DNA of 42,531 bases. Origin: an uncultured Pelagibacteraceae bacterium. GTDB taxonomy: Bacteria > Pseudomonadota > Alphaproteobacteria > Pelagibacterales > Pelagibacteraceae. Positions 8,337 to 16,108 of the stretch are shown here, one piece after another. The stretch is taken from assembly GCA_902540545.1 (NCBI GenBank), contig CACBMY010000005.1, positions 1 through 42,531 of the forward strand. The letters are read 5' to 3'. A program made the translations under genes and the position numbers. Below the pieces are notes generated by a model, which ran no database searches, was not told where the DNA came from, and saw nothing but the letters and a program-made list of their open reading frames with translations. Numbering within the stretch: the first letter of the stretch is position 1; the number at the start of each line of letters is the position of its first letter.

Positions 8337-8720
8337 ATGGATAAATTTAAAATGCCCACAAATAGAAACTTTGGAATTGTTTTTTTTATAGTATTTTTAT
8401 TAATAGGGTTATTTCCACTAATCCAAAACAAAGAACCAAGGGTCTGGTCGTTAGTTATTTCGATAATTTTTTTAATTTTAGGAATTTTAAATTCAAAAAT
8501 TTTAACACCACTTAATAAATTTTGGATGAAGTTTGGACTATTTCTTGGAAATTTAATTTCCCCAATTGTGATGGGCATAATCTATTTTGGTGTAATTACA
8601 CCTACAGGTATCATAATGAGAATTTTAAAAAAAGATATTTTAAGTCTAAAAAAAAAAAATAAAAAAACATATTGGTTAGAGAAGGATAATACTAATAACA
8701 ATATGAGAAATCAGTTTTAA
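8337..8720 (+). CDS. SxtJ-like small membrane protein
   Basis: A 127-residue protein with two hydrophobic segments close together (about residues 14-30 and 39-55) and a longer hydrophobic region around 66-95, then a lysine-rich cytoplasmic tail. Its sequence style (NRNFGIVFFIVFLLIGLFP, then KILTPLNKFWMKFGLFLG) fits the SxtJ family, named for a gene of unknown function in cyanobacterial saxitoxin clusters and found in many bacteria next to a carbamoyltransferase. It is followed at once by a 49-residue membrane peptide and then the carbamoyltransferase. Its likely role is as a membrane partner of that enzyme; this is inference. Confidence 0.72.
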   Translation: MDKFKMPTNRNFGIVFFIVFLLIGLFPLIQNKEPRVWSLVISIIFLILGILNSKILTPLNKFWMKFGLFLGNLISPIVMGIIYFGVITPTGIIMRILKKDILSLKKKNKKTYWLEKDNTNNNMRNQF

Positions 8721-8721
8721 T

Positions 8722-8871
8722 ATGAATTTTTTTGTCGAATTTTGGAACTTTATCAGAGTTAGAAAAAAATATTGGTTAATTCCAATTCTGTTTTTCCTTG
8801 TTTTGTTTGGAGGGCTAATTGTTTTAAGCCAAGGATCAGCAGTAGCACCATTTATTTATACTTTGTTTTAA
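8722..8871 (+). CDS. 49-residue DUF5989/SxtK-like membrane peptide
   Basis: A short frame from ATG 8722 to TAA 8869-8871 encodes 49 residues beginning MNFFVEFWNFIRVRKKYWLI. It has an amphipathic N-terminal stretch, the basic RVRKKYW motif, one transmembrane helix (about 20-36) and the tail QGSAVAPFIYTLF. The RKKYWL...P...G...QGSAVAPFIYTLF pattern is that of the DUF5989 family, which occurs beside SxtJ and carbamoyltransferases; as I recall, the saxitoxin clusters carry a similar small protein, SxtK. It begins one base after the SxtJ-like stop, and the next gene begins one base after its own stop, so the three are almost surely co-translated. Function unknown. Confidence 0.78.
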   Translation: MNFFVEFWNFIRVRKKYWLIPILFFLVLFGGLIVLSQGSAVAPFIYTLF

Positions 8872-8872
8872 A

Positions 8873-10711
8873 TTGAGCTATATACTAGGCATATCAGCTT
8901 TTTATCACGATAGCGCAGCAAGCTTAATAAGAGATGGTAAAATCGTAGCTGCCGCACAAGAGGAAAGATTTACAAGAATAAAGCACGATTCTTCATTTCC
9001 AATAAATGCAATAAATTTTGTTCTAAAATATTCCAGATTAAAATTATCTGAAGTTGATCAGATAGTATTTTATGAAAAACCTTTTTTAAAATTTGAAAGG
9101 CTACTTGAAACTTATGTAGCGTTCGCTCCAAGAGGCTTTATTCAATTTACAAAAGCGATGCCTTCTTGGTTAAGAGATAAATTATTTCAAAAAAAACAAA
9201 TTTTTGAATATCTAAAGACTATTGATAACAATTATAAAGATGAAAAGAAAATATTTTTTTCTGAACACCATTTAAGTCATGCAGCAAGTGCTTTTTATCC
9301 ATCTCCATTTGATGAAGCATTAGTTTTAACAGCTGATGGAGTAGGAGAGTGGGCAACAACAACAGCAGCAATTGGAAAAAATAATAAACTTGAAATTTTA
9401 AAGGAACTACATTTTCCTCATTCATTAGGTTTATTGTATTCTGCGTTTACTTATTACATAGGCTTTAAAGTAAATAGTGGAGAATACAAACTTATGGGTT
9501 TAGCTCCTTATGGCGAACCTAAATATACAAATATTATAAAGGATAATTTAGTTGATATTAAGCAAGATGGCACATTTAACTTAGATCAAAAATACTTTGA
9601 TTACACAACGGGTTTAAAAATGACTAATGCAAAATTTAATACTTTGTTTGGAATGAAAGAGAGAGAAAGTAATAAAGAGGATTTAACACAATTTCATATG
9701 GATATAGCAGCTTCAATTCAGCAAGTGACTGAGGAGATAATGATTAAATTGACCAAATCTTTGTCAGAAGAATACAAAATAAAAAATTTGTGTTTGGCAG
9801 GAGGTGTAGCTTTAAATTGTGTTGCAAATGGAAAAATTTTAAAAAAAGGTTATTTTGATAATATTTGGATACAACCGGCTGCTGGAGATGCTGGATGTTC
9901 AATAGGAGCTTCACTTGCTTTCTGGCATTTGCATTTAAAAAAAGAGAGAATAATAAATAAGAACGACGATATGCAAGGCTCTTTTCTTGGACCGGAGTAT
10001 GAGCAATCTGAAATAGAAGAAGAATTAAATAAACTTGGGGCAAAGTTTAAAATAATTGGTGAGGATGAAATATATAATGAGACTGTAAAATGTTTAATGA
10101 ATGAACAAAGTGTTGGATGGTTTCAAGGTAGAATGGAATTTGGTCCTAGAGCTCTTGGTTGTAGATCTATTTTAGGAGATCCAAGATCAGAAAATATGCA
10201 AAAAAATTTAAATTTAAAGATTAAATATAGAGAGAGTTTTAGACCATTTGCTCCGGCGATATTAGAAAATAAATTAAGTGATTGGTTTGATCTAAAAGAA
10301 AAGAGTCCGTATATGCTTTTAGTTGCCAAAGTGCTAGAGGAGAAGTCAATAAAAATGACAGACCAAGAAAATCAATTATTTGGAATTGAAAAACTAAACA
10401 TAAAAAGATCAGCAATTCCTTCAGTAACACATGTTGATTATTCTGCAAGAATTCAAACTGTAAATTCTGCTACAAATCATAAATTTTATAATTTAATAAA
10501 AAAATTTGAGGAAAATACAGGATGTCCAATCTTAGTAAACACTTCTTTTAATGTACGTGGTGAACCTATTGTTAATTCACCAATAGATGCATTCAAATGT
10601 TTTATGGGAACTAATTTAGATATTTTGGTGATTGGAAATTGTTTTTTAAAAAAAATTGATCAAAGTTCATCACTTTTAAAAAGCTATAAAGACAAATTTG
10701 AACTAGATTAG
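8873..10711 (+). CDS. NodU/CmcH-family O-carbamoyltransferase (SxtI-like)
   Basis: A 612-residue enzyme that would transfer a carbamoyl group from carbamoyl phosphate, via carbamoyl-adenylate, to a hydroxyl of an unknown acceptor. The N-terminal Kae1-like domain has GISAFYHDSAASLI (6-19), the metal/ATP site EHHLSHAASAFYP (131-143) and TADGVGEW (153-160). The C-terminal YrdC-like part has QGRMEFGPRALGCRSIL (418-434), FRPFAPAIL (456-464) and NTSFNVRGEPIV (556-567). The start is TTG at 8873, one base after the preceding stop; translation from it begins MSYILGISAFYHD, the normal N-terminus. The length matches what I recall for SxtI. No sugar or toxin synthesis genes are adjacent, so the acceptor is unknown; a lipid or surface glycan fits the membrane partners. 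Confidence 0.9.
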   Translation: MSYILGISAFYHDSAASLIRDGKIVAAAQEERFTRIKHDSSFPINAINFVLKYSRLKLSEVDQIVFYEKPFLKFERLLETYVAFAPRGFIQFTKAMPSWLRDKLFQKKQIFEYLKTIDNNYKDEKKIFFSEHHLSHAASAFYPSPFDEALVLTADGVGEWATTTAAIGKNNKLEILKELHFPHSLGLLYSAFTYYIGFKVNSGEYKLMGLAPYGEPKYTNIIKDNLVDIKQDGTFNLDQKYFDYTTGLKMTNAKFNTLFGMKERESNKEDLTQFHMDIAASIQQVTEEIMIKLTKSLSEEYKIKNLCLAGGVALNCVANGKILKKGYFDNIWIQPAAGDAGCSIGASLAFWHLHLKKERIINKNDDMQGSFLGPEYEQSEIEEELNKLGAKFKIIGEDEIYNETVKCLMNEQSVGWFQGRMEFGPRALGCRSILGDPRSENMQKNLNLKIKYRESFRPFAPAILENKLSDWFDLKEKSPYMLLVAKVLEEKSIKMTDQENQLFGIEKLNIKRSAIPSVTHVDYSARIQTVNSATNHKFYNLIKKFEENTGCPILVNTSFNVRGEPIVNSPIDAFKCFMGTNLDILVIGNCFLKKIDQSSSLLKSYKDKFELD

Positions 10712-10720
10712 TAAAGATAG

Positions 10721-11545
10721 TCAAAAATATATATTTTTTATTTTTTCAGCAAAATTTAAATATATTTTAGATATTTCATGCTCCGGCAAACTCTCAACAA
10801 TTGGTGATCCTAAATCTCCTTGCTTACCAACCTCTGGGTCAATAGGTATTTCTCCTAAAAAATTTTTATTAAATTCTTTTGCGGTCCTCTGAACTCCCCC
10901 CTCACCAAATATTGGATATTTTTTTCCGTCATCTCCCGTAAAATGACTCATATTATCTATAAGTCCCAATATTTCTACATTAAGTTTATCAAACATTTTA
11001 ATTCCTCTTTTTACATCTTGTAGAGATATTTCTTGTGGGGTAGATATAATTATTACTCCATCCATTTTAATTTCTTGAGCAAATGTTAATTGTGTATCTC
11101 CAGTGCCAGGAGGCATATCAACTATTAAAATATCTAAATTTTCCCATAAAACTTTTTGTGTAAAAGTTTTTATTGCAGATATAACCATTGGACCTCTCCA
11201 AATCATTGGTGTTAGTTCATCAGTTAAAAATCCTATGGACATACATTGGATTCCGTATTTTTTCACTGGTTTAAGTTTTTGACCATCACTCTCAGGCTTT
11301 TCACTTATCGAAAAGAGCTTTGGTAAAGATGGCCCGTATATGTCTGCGTCTAATAATCCAACTTTTATATCAATTTTTTTAAGTGCTAAAGCAAGATTTG
11401 ATGCAAAAGTTGACTTTCCAACTCCTCCTTTTGCACTCGATATTGCAATGGTAAATTTTGTTCCAACAATGGGGTTTCTTCTGAAGGTTTTTGGCTCTGT
11501 TTTTGCCTTCATTGTGTCACTTAAACCTACTTTTTTGTTATCCAT
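10721..11545 (-). CDS. mrp: Mrp/ApbC-type P-loop ATPase (Fe-S cluster carrier family)
   Basis: A 274-residue MinD/Mrp NTPase with the deviant Walker A motif SSAKGGVGKST (36-46), the LLDADIYGPSLPKLF stretch (64-78) and VDMPPGTGD (142-150). The family delivers iron-sulfur clusters. Two differences stand out. The N-terminal MIP18/DUF59 domain of many Mrp proteins is missing. The CPxC motif that normally follows NMSxF is absent (here NMSHFTGDDGKKYPIFGEGG), as in several alphaproteobacterial relatives, so cluster binding by the usual two cysteines is doubtful. It converges with the carbamoyltransferase (9-base gap) and diverges from hflK across a 54-base spacer. Confidence 0.88.
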   Translation of the reverse strand: MDNKKVGLSDTMKAKTEPKTFRRNPIVGTKFTIAISSAKGGVGKSTFASNLALALKKIDIKVGLLDADIYGPSLPKLFSISEKPESDGQKLKPVKKYGIQCMSIGFLTDELTPMIWRGPMVISAIKTFTQKVLWENLDILIVDMPPGTGDTQLTFAQEIKMDGVIIISTPQEISLQDVKRGIKMFDKLNVEILGLIDNMSHFTGDDGKKYPIFGEGGVQRTAKEFNKNFLGEIPIDPEVGKQGDLGSPIVESLPEHEISKIYLNFAEKIKNIYF

Positions 11546-11599
11546 ACTTTACCATTACCTTGTTTTTACTAATAAAGACACTATATAGAGTGACGTATT

Positions 11600-12685
11600 A
11601 TGAATGATTTCAAAAATCAAAGCCCGTGGGGATCTCCTCCAGGAGGAGGTGGTAATGGTGGATTTAGAAAAGGTCCCACGCCCCCGAATATTGATGAAGT
11701 AATAAGCAAACTACAAGCTACAATAAATAAATTTCTTGGTGGAGGTAAAGGTGGCGCTAAGCCAATAATCATTGGTCTTATAATTCTTTTAGTTGTATGG
11801 ACTTTAAGTGGTCTTTATAGAGTTTTGCCTGACGAGCAAGGCGTAGTATTAAGATTTGGTAAATTTGTAAAAACTACTCAGCCTGGATTAAATTATCATC
11901 TACCTTTCCCAATTGAAAACGTATTAACCCCTAAAGTTACGAAAGTTAATAGGATGGATATTGGATTTAGGTCTGAAAGAGATAGTGGTTTTTCATCAGG
12001 TGGAGTTGCAGATGTTCCAGAGGAAAGTTTAATGTTAACGGGTGATGAAAATATAGTAAATATCGATTTTTCTGTATTTTGGGTTATCAAAGACGCAGGA
12101 AATTTTTTATTTAAAATTCAAGACCCAGAGGGAACTGTAAAAGCAGCCGCAGAGACCGCAATGAGAGAAGTGATAGCGAGGTCTGATATTCAACCTATTT
12201 TAACAGAGGGTAGATCTGTAATCGAGGCAGATACTCAAGAAATAATACAAAAAATTCTGGACGAATACACTAGTGGTATCCAAATTACTCAAGTCCAAAC
12301 TCAGAAAGCTGATCCGCCAGATCAAGTTATAGATGCATTTAGAGATGTTCAAGCTGCAAGAGCAGATATGGAAAGATCCAAGAACGAAGCCGAAGCATAC
12401 GCTAATGACGTGATACCAAGAGCACGAGGTGAGGCAGCAAAAATCCTTCAAGCCGCCGAAGCATATAAAAAAGAAGTTGTTGCGAAGGCAGAAGGAGAAG
12501 CAAGTAGATTTTTATCAATTTACAATGAATATGCTAAAGCAAAAAAAGTAACCCAAGAAAGAATGTATCTTGAGACAATGGAAGAAGTGCTAGCAGATAT
12601 AAACAAGATTATAATCGACAAGAATTCAGGCGAAGGTGTTGTTCCTTATTTACCTTTGCAAGAGTTAAAGACAGGAAATAATTAA
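11600..12685 (+). CDS. hflK: FtsH protease regulator HflK
   Basis: A 361-residue SPFH/prohibitin-domain protein that, with HflC, forms a large periplasmic membrane cage around the FtsH protease. A glycine-rich cytoplasmic N-terminus (residues 1-55, several GGG runs) precedes one transmembrane helix (about 55-72), then the SPFH domain (YRVLPDEQGVVLRFGKFVKT) and a long charged helix rich in Ala, Glu and Arg (about 225-320). The ATG at 11600 follows a spacer with a weak promoter-like pair, TTGTTT (11560) and TATATA (11582) 16 bases apart. hflC begins one base after its stop. It is the first gene of the long plus-strand run to rodA. Confidence 0.95.
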   Translation: MNDFKNQSPWGSPPGGGGNGGFRKGPTPPNIDEVISKLQATINKFLGGGKGGAKPIIIGLIILLVVWTLSGLYRVLPDEQGVVLRFGKFVKTTQPGLNYHLPFPIENVLTPKVTKVNRMDIGFRSERDSGFSSGGVADVPEESLMLTGDENIVNIDFSVFWVIKDAGNFLFKIQDPEGTVKAAAETAMREVIARSDIQPILTEGRSVIEADTQEIIQKILDEYTSGIQITQVQTQKADPPDQVIDAFRDVQAARADMERSKNEAEAYANDVIPRARGEAAKILQAAEAYKKEVVAKAEGEASRFLSIYNEYAKAKKVTQERMYLETMEEVLADINKIIIDKNSGEGVVPYLPLQELKTGNN

Positions 12686-12686
12686 T

Positions 12687-13556
12687 ATGAAAGCTGGAAA
12701 ATTTTTATTACCAATTATTATTCTTATCGCAGCAACAGTATACTTTTCAGTGTTCATTGTAAAAGAAGTTAACCAAGCTATAGTACTTCAATTTGGTGAT
12801 CCTAAAAGAATTATATTAAAACCAGGTTTAAATTTTAAGATTCCTTTTATTCAAAACGTAGTATTCTTAGATAAAAGAATCTTAAACCTTGATACACCGC
12901 CGGAAGAGGTAATTGCATCAGATCAAAAAAGATTAATTGTTGATGCGTTTGCAAGGTTTCAAATTATTGACCCTCTAAAATTTTATATATCTGTAGGAAA
13001 CGAAAGAGTCGCAAGATCAAGACTGGCAACAATTATAAATTCTAGAATAAGAAATGTACTTGGTCAACAAGAACTACAAACACTTCTATCAGAGGACAGA
13101 ACTAAACAGATGTCTTTGATTCAAGAGGGTGTAAATAATGAGGCTGAAAATTTTGGTATTAGTATTGTCGACGTAAGAATTAAAAGAGCAGATCTTCCTC
13201 AAGCAAACAGTGATGCAATTTTTAGAAGAATGCAAACTGAAAGGGAGAGGGAAGCAAAAGAATTTAGAGCAAAAGGTGCAGAGATGGCTGTAACTATTAC
13301 ATCAACTGCCGATAAAGAAGTAACAGTCATACTTGCAGATGCGCAAAAAAAATCTGAAATTATGAAAGGGGAAGGTGATGGTTTGAAAAACAAAATTTTT
13401 GCTGACGCCTTCGGACAAGATCCTGAATTTTTTGCTTTTTATAGAGCAATGCAGGCATATCAAAAAGCATTAATTGGTGGTGAAACTTCTATGATACTTT
13501 CGCCTGATAGTGAATTTTTTAAATTTTTCGGAAATATTGATCAAAAAGTAGAGTAA
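12687..13556 (+). CDS. hflC: FtsH protease regulator HflC
   Basis: A 289-residue partner of HflK. An N-terminal transmembrane anchor (about residues 5-25) is followed by the SPFH domain, with the expected VNQAIVLQFGDPKRII sequence (28-43), and a helical coiled-coil region rich in Arg, Glu and Ala (about 195-245). It would act at the periplasmic face of the inner membrane to control FtsH turnover of membrane proteins. It starts one base after hflK and ends five bases before the DUF2065 gene; hflK-hflC-DUF2065-htrA is a usual proteobacterial operon. Confidence 0.95.
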   Translation: MKAGKFLLPIIILIAATVYFSVFIVKEVNQAIVLQFGDPKRIILKPGLNFKIPFIQNVVFLDKRILNLDTPPEEVIASDQKRLIVDAFARFQIIDPLKFYISVGNERVARSRLATIINSRIRNVLGQQELQTLLSEDRTKQMSLIQEGVNNEAENFGISIVDVRIKRADLPQANSDAIFRRMQTEREREAKEFRAKGAEMAVTITSTADKEVTVILADAQKKSEIMKGEGDGLKNKIFADAFGQDPEFFAFYRAMQAYQKALIGGETSMILSPDSEFFKFFGNIDQKVE

Positions 13557-13561
13557 ATTTA

Positions 13562-13747
13562 ATGAGAGAATTGATCATCGCATTTGGTCTATTCCTTTTT
13601 ATTGAAGGTATTCTTTACGCCATATTTCCATCAAAAATGAAAAATATGATAATGAAATTAAATGAAGCCACTGATAATCAGTTAAGAACTGGTGGGTTAG
13701 TTTTTGCAATAATAGGTTTTATTATTATTTGGTACTTAAAAAGATGA
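13562..13747 (+). CDS. DUF2065 small membrane protein
   Basis: A 61-residue protein with two transmembrane helices (about residues 3-20 and 43-58) joined by a polar loop with the FPSKMKNMIMKL segment. It has the length and layout of DUF2065 (YjeT-like) proteins commonly encoded beside hflC. Its TGA overlaps the ATG of the next gene (ATGA at 13744), implying translational coupling. The biochemical role is unknown; the context suggests a part in HflKC/FtsH membrane quality control. Confidence 0.85.
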   Translation: MRELIIAFGLFLFIEGILYAIFPSKMKNMIMKLNEATDNQLRTGGLVFAIIGFIIIWYLKR

Positions 13748-15147
13748 GATTCATTAAGATTTTATTAATAATATTATTTTCACTTAATATTCAAAATACT
13801 TCCAGCGCAGCAAATATGCCTGCGTCTTTTGCAGATCTAGCTGAAAAATTAATGCCGTCAGTAGTAAATATCTCGACTACAACAACAGTAACAACAAGGT
13901 CTAATCCATTTCCATTTGAATTTCCCCCAGGGTCTCCTTTTGAAGATATGTTTAAAGATTATGGAACTCCTCAAAAGAGACAGACAAGTGCACTTGGATC
14001 TGGCTTTATAATAGATGAAAAAGGAATAGTTATTACAAATAATCATGTGATACAGGGTGCGGAGGATGTTTTTGTTAGAGTTAATGGTGAAAAAAATATA
14101 AAGGCAAAAGTAATTGGAGCTGATCCTGGTATGGATTTGGCAGTTCTTCAAATAGAGTCAGATCAAAAATTTACCCCAGTTAAATTTGGAGACTCTGATA
14201 CTGCAAGAATTGGTGATTGGGTTATTGCAATTGGAAATCCATTTGGCTTAGGTGGAACAGTAACTGCAGGAATAATCTCAGCTAGAAATAGAAGCATAGG
14301 CCTTTCAAAATATGAAGACTACATACAAACAGATGCATCTATTAATCAGGGTAATTCAGGAGGTCCATTGTTTAACATGAATGGTGATGTAGTTGGAATT
14401 AACACAGCAATATTAGGTCAATCAGGTTCAATTGGAATTGGTTTCGCGATTCCATCTAACAGTGCTCAAAAAGTAATAAATCAATTAATTGAATTTGGAG
14501 AAACCAAAAGAGGATGGCTTGGCGTAAGAATTCAAACAGTAACTCAAGATATTGCAGATGTTGAAAAATTAGATGAACCAAGAGGAGCACTTGTTGCTAG
14601 TGTTGCTGAAAATAGTCCATCAGATAAAGGAGGAATTAAAGCTGGAGACATTATTTTAGAATTTGATGGTAAAAAAATTAATGAAATGAGTGAACTTCCG
14701 AGAATAGTTGCAGAAACCGAAGTTGGAAAAAAAGTAAAATTAAAAGTTTGGAGAAATAAAAGGGAAATAACAAAAGAAATTATACTTGGAAGATTGGAGA
14801 CATCAGAAGACTTTAAATCTCAAGGTTTGGTAACAGAAAAACCTAAAGAAGATGCAATAGATGGTTTGAAAATAAAAGTGAGATTGCTAAATAAAGATGA
14901 TATTAAAGAAAGAAATTTACCAAACAATACAACAGGATTAGTTATCACAGAAATCGATAAAGATAGCCCAGTTAATTATCTTCAAGTAAATAATATTATT
15001 GTTGAAGCACAAAAGAAAAAGATCAACACCATTGGAGATCTAGATAACATTGTAAAACTAGCTCTAAAAGGTAATGATAAAAGTTTACTTATTGCAATTT
15101 ACAATAATAATAACCAAAGAAGATATATTGGTGTTAAACTAAATTAA
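13744..15147 (+). CDS. degP: Periplasmic serine protease/chaperone, DegP/HtrA family
   Basis: A trypsin-like protease with two PDZ domains that degrades or holds misfolded envelope proteins. I chose ATG 13744 (467 residues) over an upstream TTG at 13729, because it gives a proper signal peptide (MRFIKILLIILFSLNIQNTSSA) and an ATGA overlap with the previous gene. The catalytic triad, counted from that start, is H101 (TNNHV), D131 (GMDLAVL) and S205 (GNSGGPLF). PDZ1 starts near WLGVRIQTV; PDZ2 lies in the last 110 residues. The stop overlaps the miaA start (TAATG). Confidence 0.95.
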   Translation: MRFIKILLIILFSLNIQNTSSAANMPASFADLAEKLMPSVVNISTTTTVTTRSNPFPFEFPPGSPFEDMFKDYGTPQKRQTSALGSGFIIDEKGIVITNNHVIQGAEDVFVRVNGEKNIKAKVIGADPGMDLAVLQIESDQKFTPVKFGDSDTARIGDWVIAIGNPFGLGGTVTAGIISARNRSIGLSKYEDYIQTDASINQGNSGGPLFNMNGDVVGINTAILGQSGSIGIGFAIPSNSAQKVINQLIEFGETKRGWLGVRIQTVTQDIADVEKLDEPRGALVASVAENSPSDKGGIKAGDIILEFDGKKINEMSELPRIVAETEVGKKVKLKVWRNKREITKEIILGRLETSEDFKSQGLVTEKPKEDAIDGLKIKVRLLNKDDIKERNLPNNTTGLVITEIDKDSPVNYLQVNNIIVEAQKKKINTIGDLDNIVKLALKGNDKSLLIAIYNNNNQRRYIGVKLN

Positions 15148-16067
15148 TGGACTTAAAGTCCAAAATAATTCTTATTTCAGGACCAACAGCATCTGGAAAA
15201 TCAAAATTTGCTATACAGCTTGCAAAAAAAATAAATGGAGAAGTTATAAATGCAGATAGTATGCAAATATTTAAAGAATTAAAAATTCTTACAGCAAGAC
15301 CACAGCAAAATGATTTAAAAAATATAAAACATCATTTATATGGATTTAAAAGTGTAAAGGATAATTATTCTACAGGAAATTGGCTTAAGGATGCCAAGAA
15401 AAAAATTAATAATATTAAGAAAAAAAACAAAATTCCAATTCTTGTTGGTGGTACTGGCTTGTATTTTAAAGCACTTATTGATGGTATAGTTAAAATTCCT
15501 GACATTCCATTCACTATTCGAAATAGAATTAGAAAAAAACAATCAAAAATAGGACAAACTAAATTTTATTCCGCGCTTATTAAACTAGACCCACTTTGCA
15601 AAAAAAAAATCAACAAAAATGACACTCAAAGATCAATAAGAGCCTATGAAGTAAAAAAGTTTACAAATAAATCTTTGTTTGATTGGTATAGTGAAACTTA
15701 CTCTGAATTTACTCGGGACAGCTTTATAAAGTTACATATTGATTATCCTAGAGATAAGTTAATTGAGAAAATTTCCTTAAGAACTAATGAAATGTTAAGA
15801 GATGGGGCAATAAAAGAGGCTAAGAGGTTTTACAAATTAAGAGTAAAGAAAGATTTATCATCTAATAAAGTTATTGGTCTAAGTGAGATTAAAGAATATC
15901 TTGAAAAAAGAATAGATCTCAATGAACTGAAAGAAAAAATATCAATAAAAACAAGGCAATATGCTAAGAGACAGTCTACTTGGGCAAGAGGACAAATGTC
16001 TGATTGGCAAAAAATAAAATTTGATAGACTCAAATCATTTTTAAAAAAATTTCCTAAATCAGCATAG
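15147..16067 (+). CDS. miaA: tRNA dimethylallyltransferase MiaA
   Basis: Adds a dimethylallyl group to N6 of A37 in tRNAs reading codons that start with U. It has the P-loop SGPTASGKS (11-19), the NADSMQIFKEL motif, ILVGGTGLYFKALIDG and the late KTRQYAKRQSTWARGQ motif. The 306-residue length is normal, and the lysine-rich composition matches its neighbours. It overlaps the htrA stop by one base (TAATG) and ends 41 bases before ilvB. Confidence 0.95.
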   Translation: MDLKSKIILISGPTASGKSKFAIQLAKKINGEVINADSMQIFKELKILTARPQQNDLKNIKHHLYGFKSVKDNYSTGNWLKDAKKKINNIKKKNKIPILVGGTGLYFKALIDGIVKIPDIPFTIRNRIRKKQSKIGQTKFYSALIKLDPLCKKKINKNDTQRSIRAYEVKKFTNKSLFDWYSETYSEFTRDSFIKLHIDYPRDKLIEKISLRTNEMLRDGAIKEAKRFYKLRVKKDLSSNKVIGLSEIKEYLEKRIDLNELKEKISIKTRQYAKRQSTWARGQMSDWQKIKFDRLKSFLKKFPKSA

Positions 16068-16108
16068 ATTGCTTGACCTATTAGCACAACTTCAGCTAGA
16101 TTGTCTGA
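16068..16108 (+). promoter_or_regulatory. Short leader before ilvB with CTTCAGCTA element
   Basis: These 41 bases separate miaA from ilvB. They hold CTTCAGCTA at 16090-16098, ending 10 bases before the ATG. The same 9 bases at the same distance precede leuA. TTCAG (16091-16095) can pair with CTGAA (16105-16109), which reaches the start codon. Two near-copies of GATTGnnTGA lie at 16067-16076 and 16099-16108. No Shine-Dalgarno sequence is evident, so the leader may itself control initiation. The regulatory role is inference. Confidence 0.4.

Noticed and set aside
8337..10711. Evidence of saxitoxin synthesis
   Set aside because: Only the carbamoyltransferase and its two small membrane neighbours are present; none of the core toxin genes (polyketide-like SxtA, amidinotransferase, oxygenases) is in the window.
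13729..13743. Upstream TTG start for the HtrA gene
   Set aside because: It would add MVLKK ahead of a complete signal peptide; the ATG at 13744 overlaps the previous stop as ATGA and gives a normal signal sequence.
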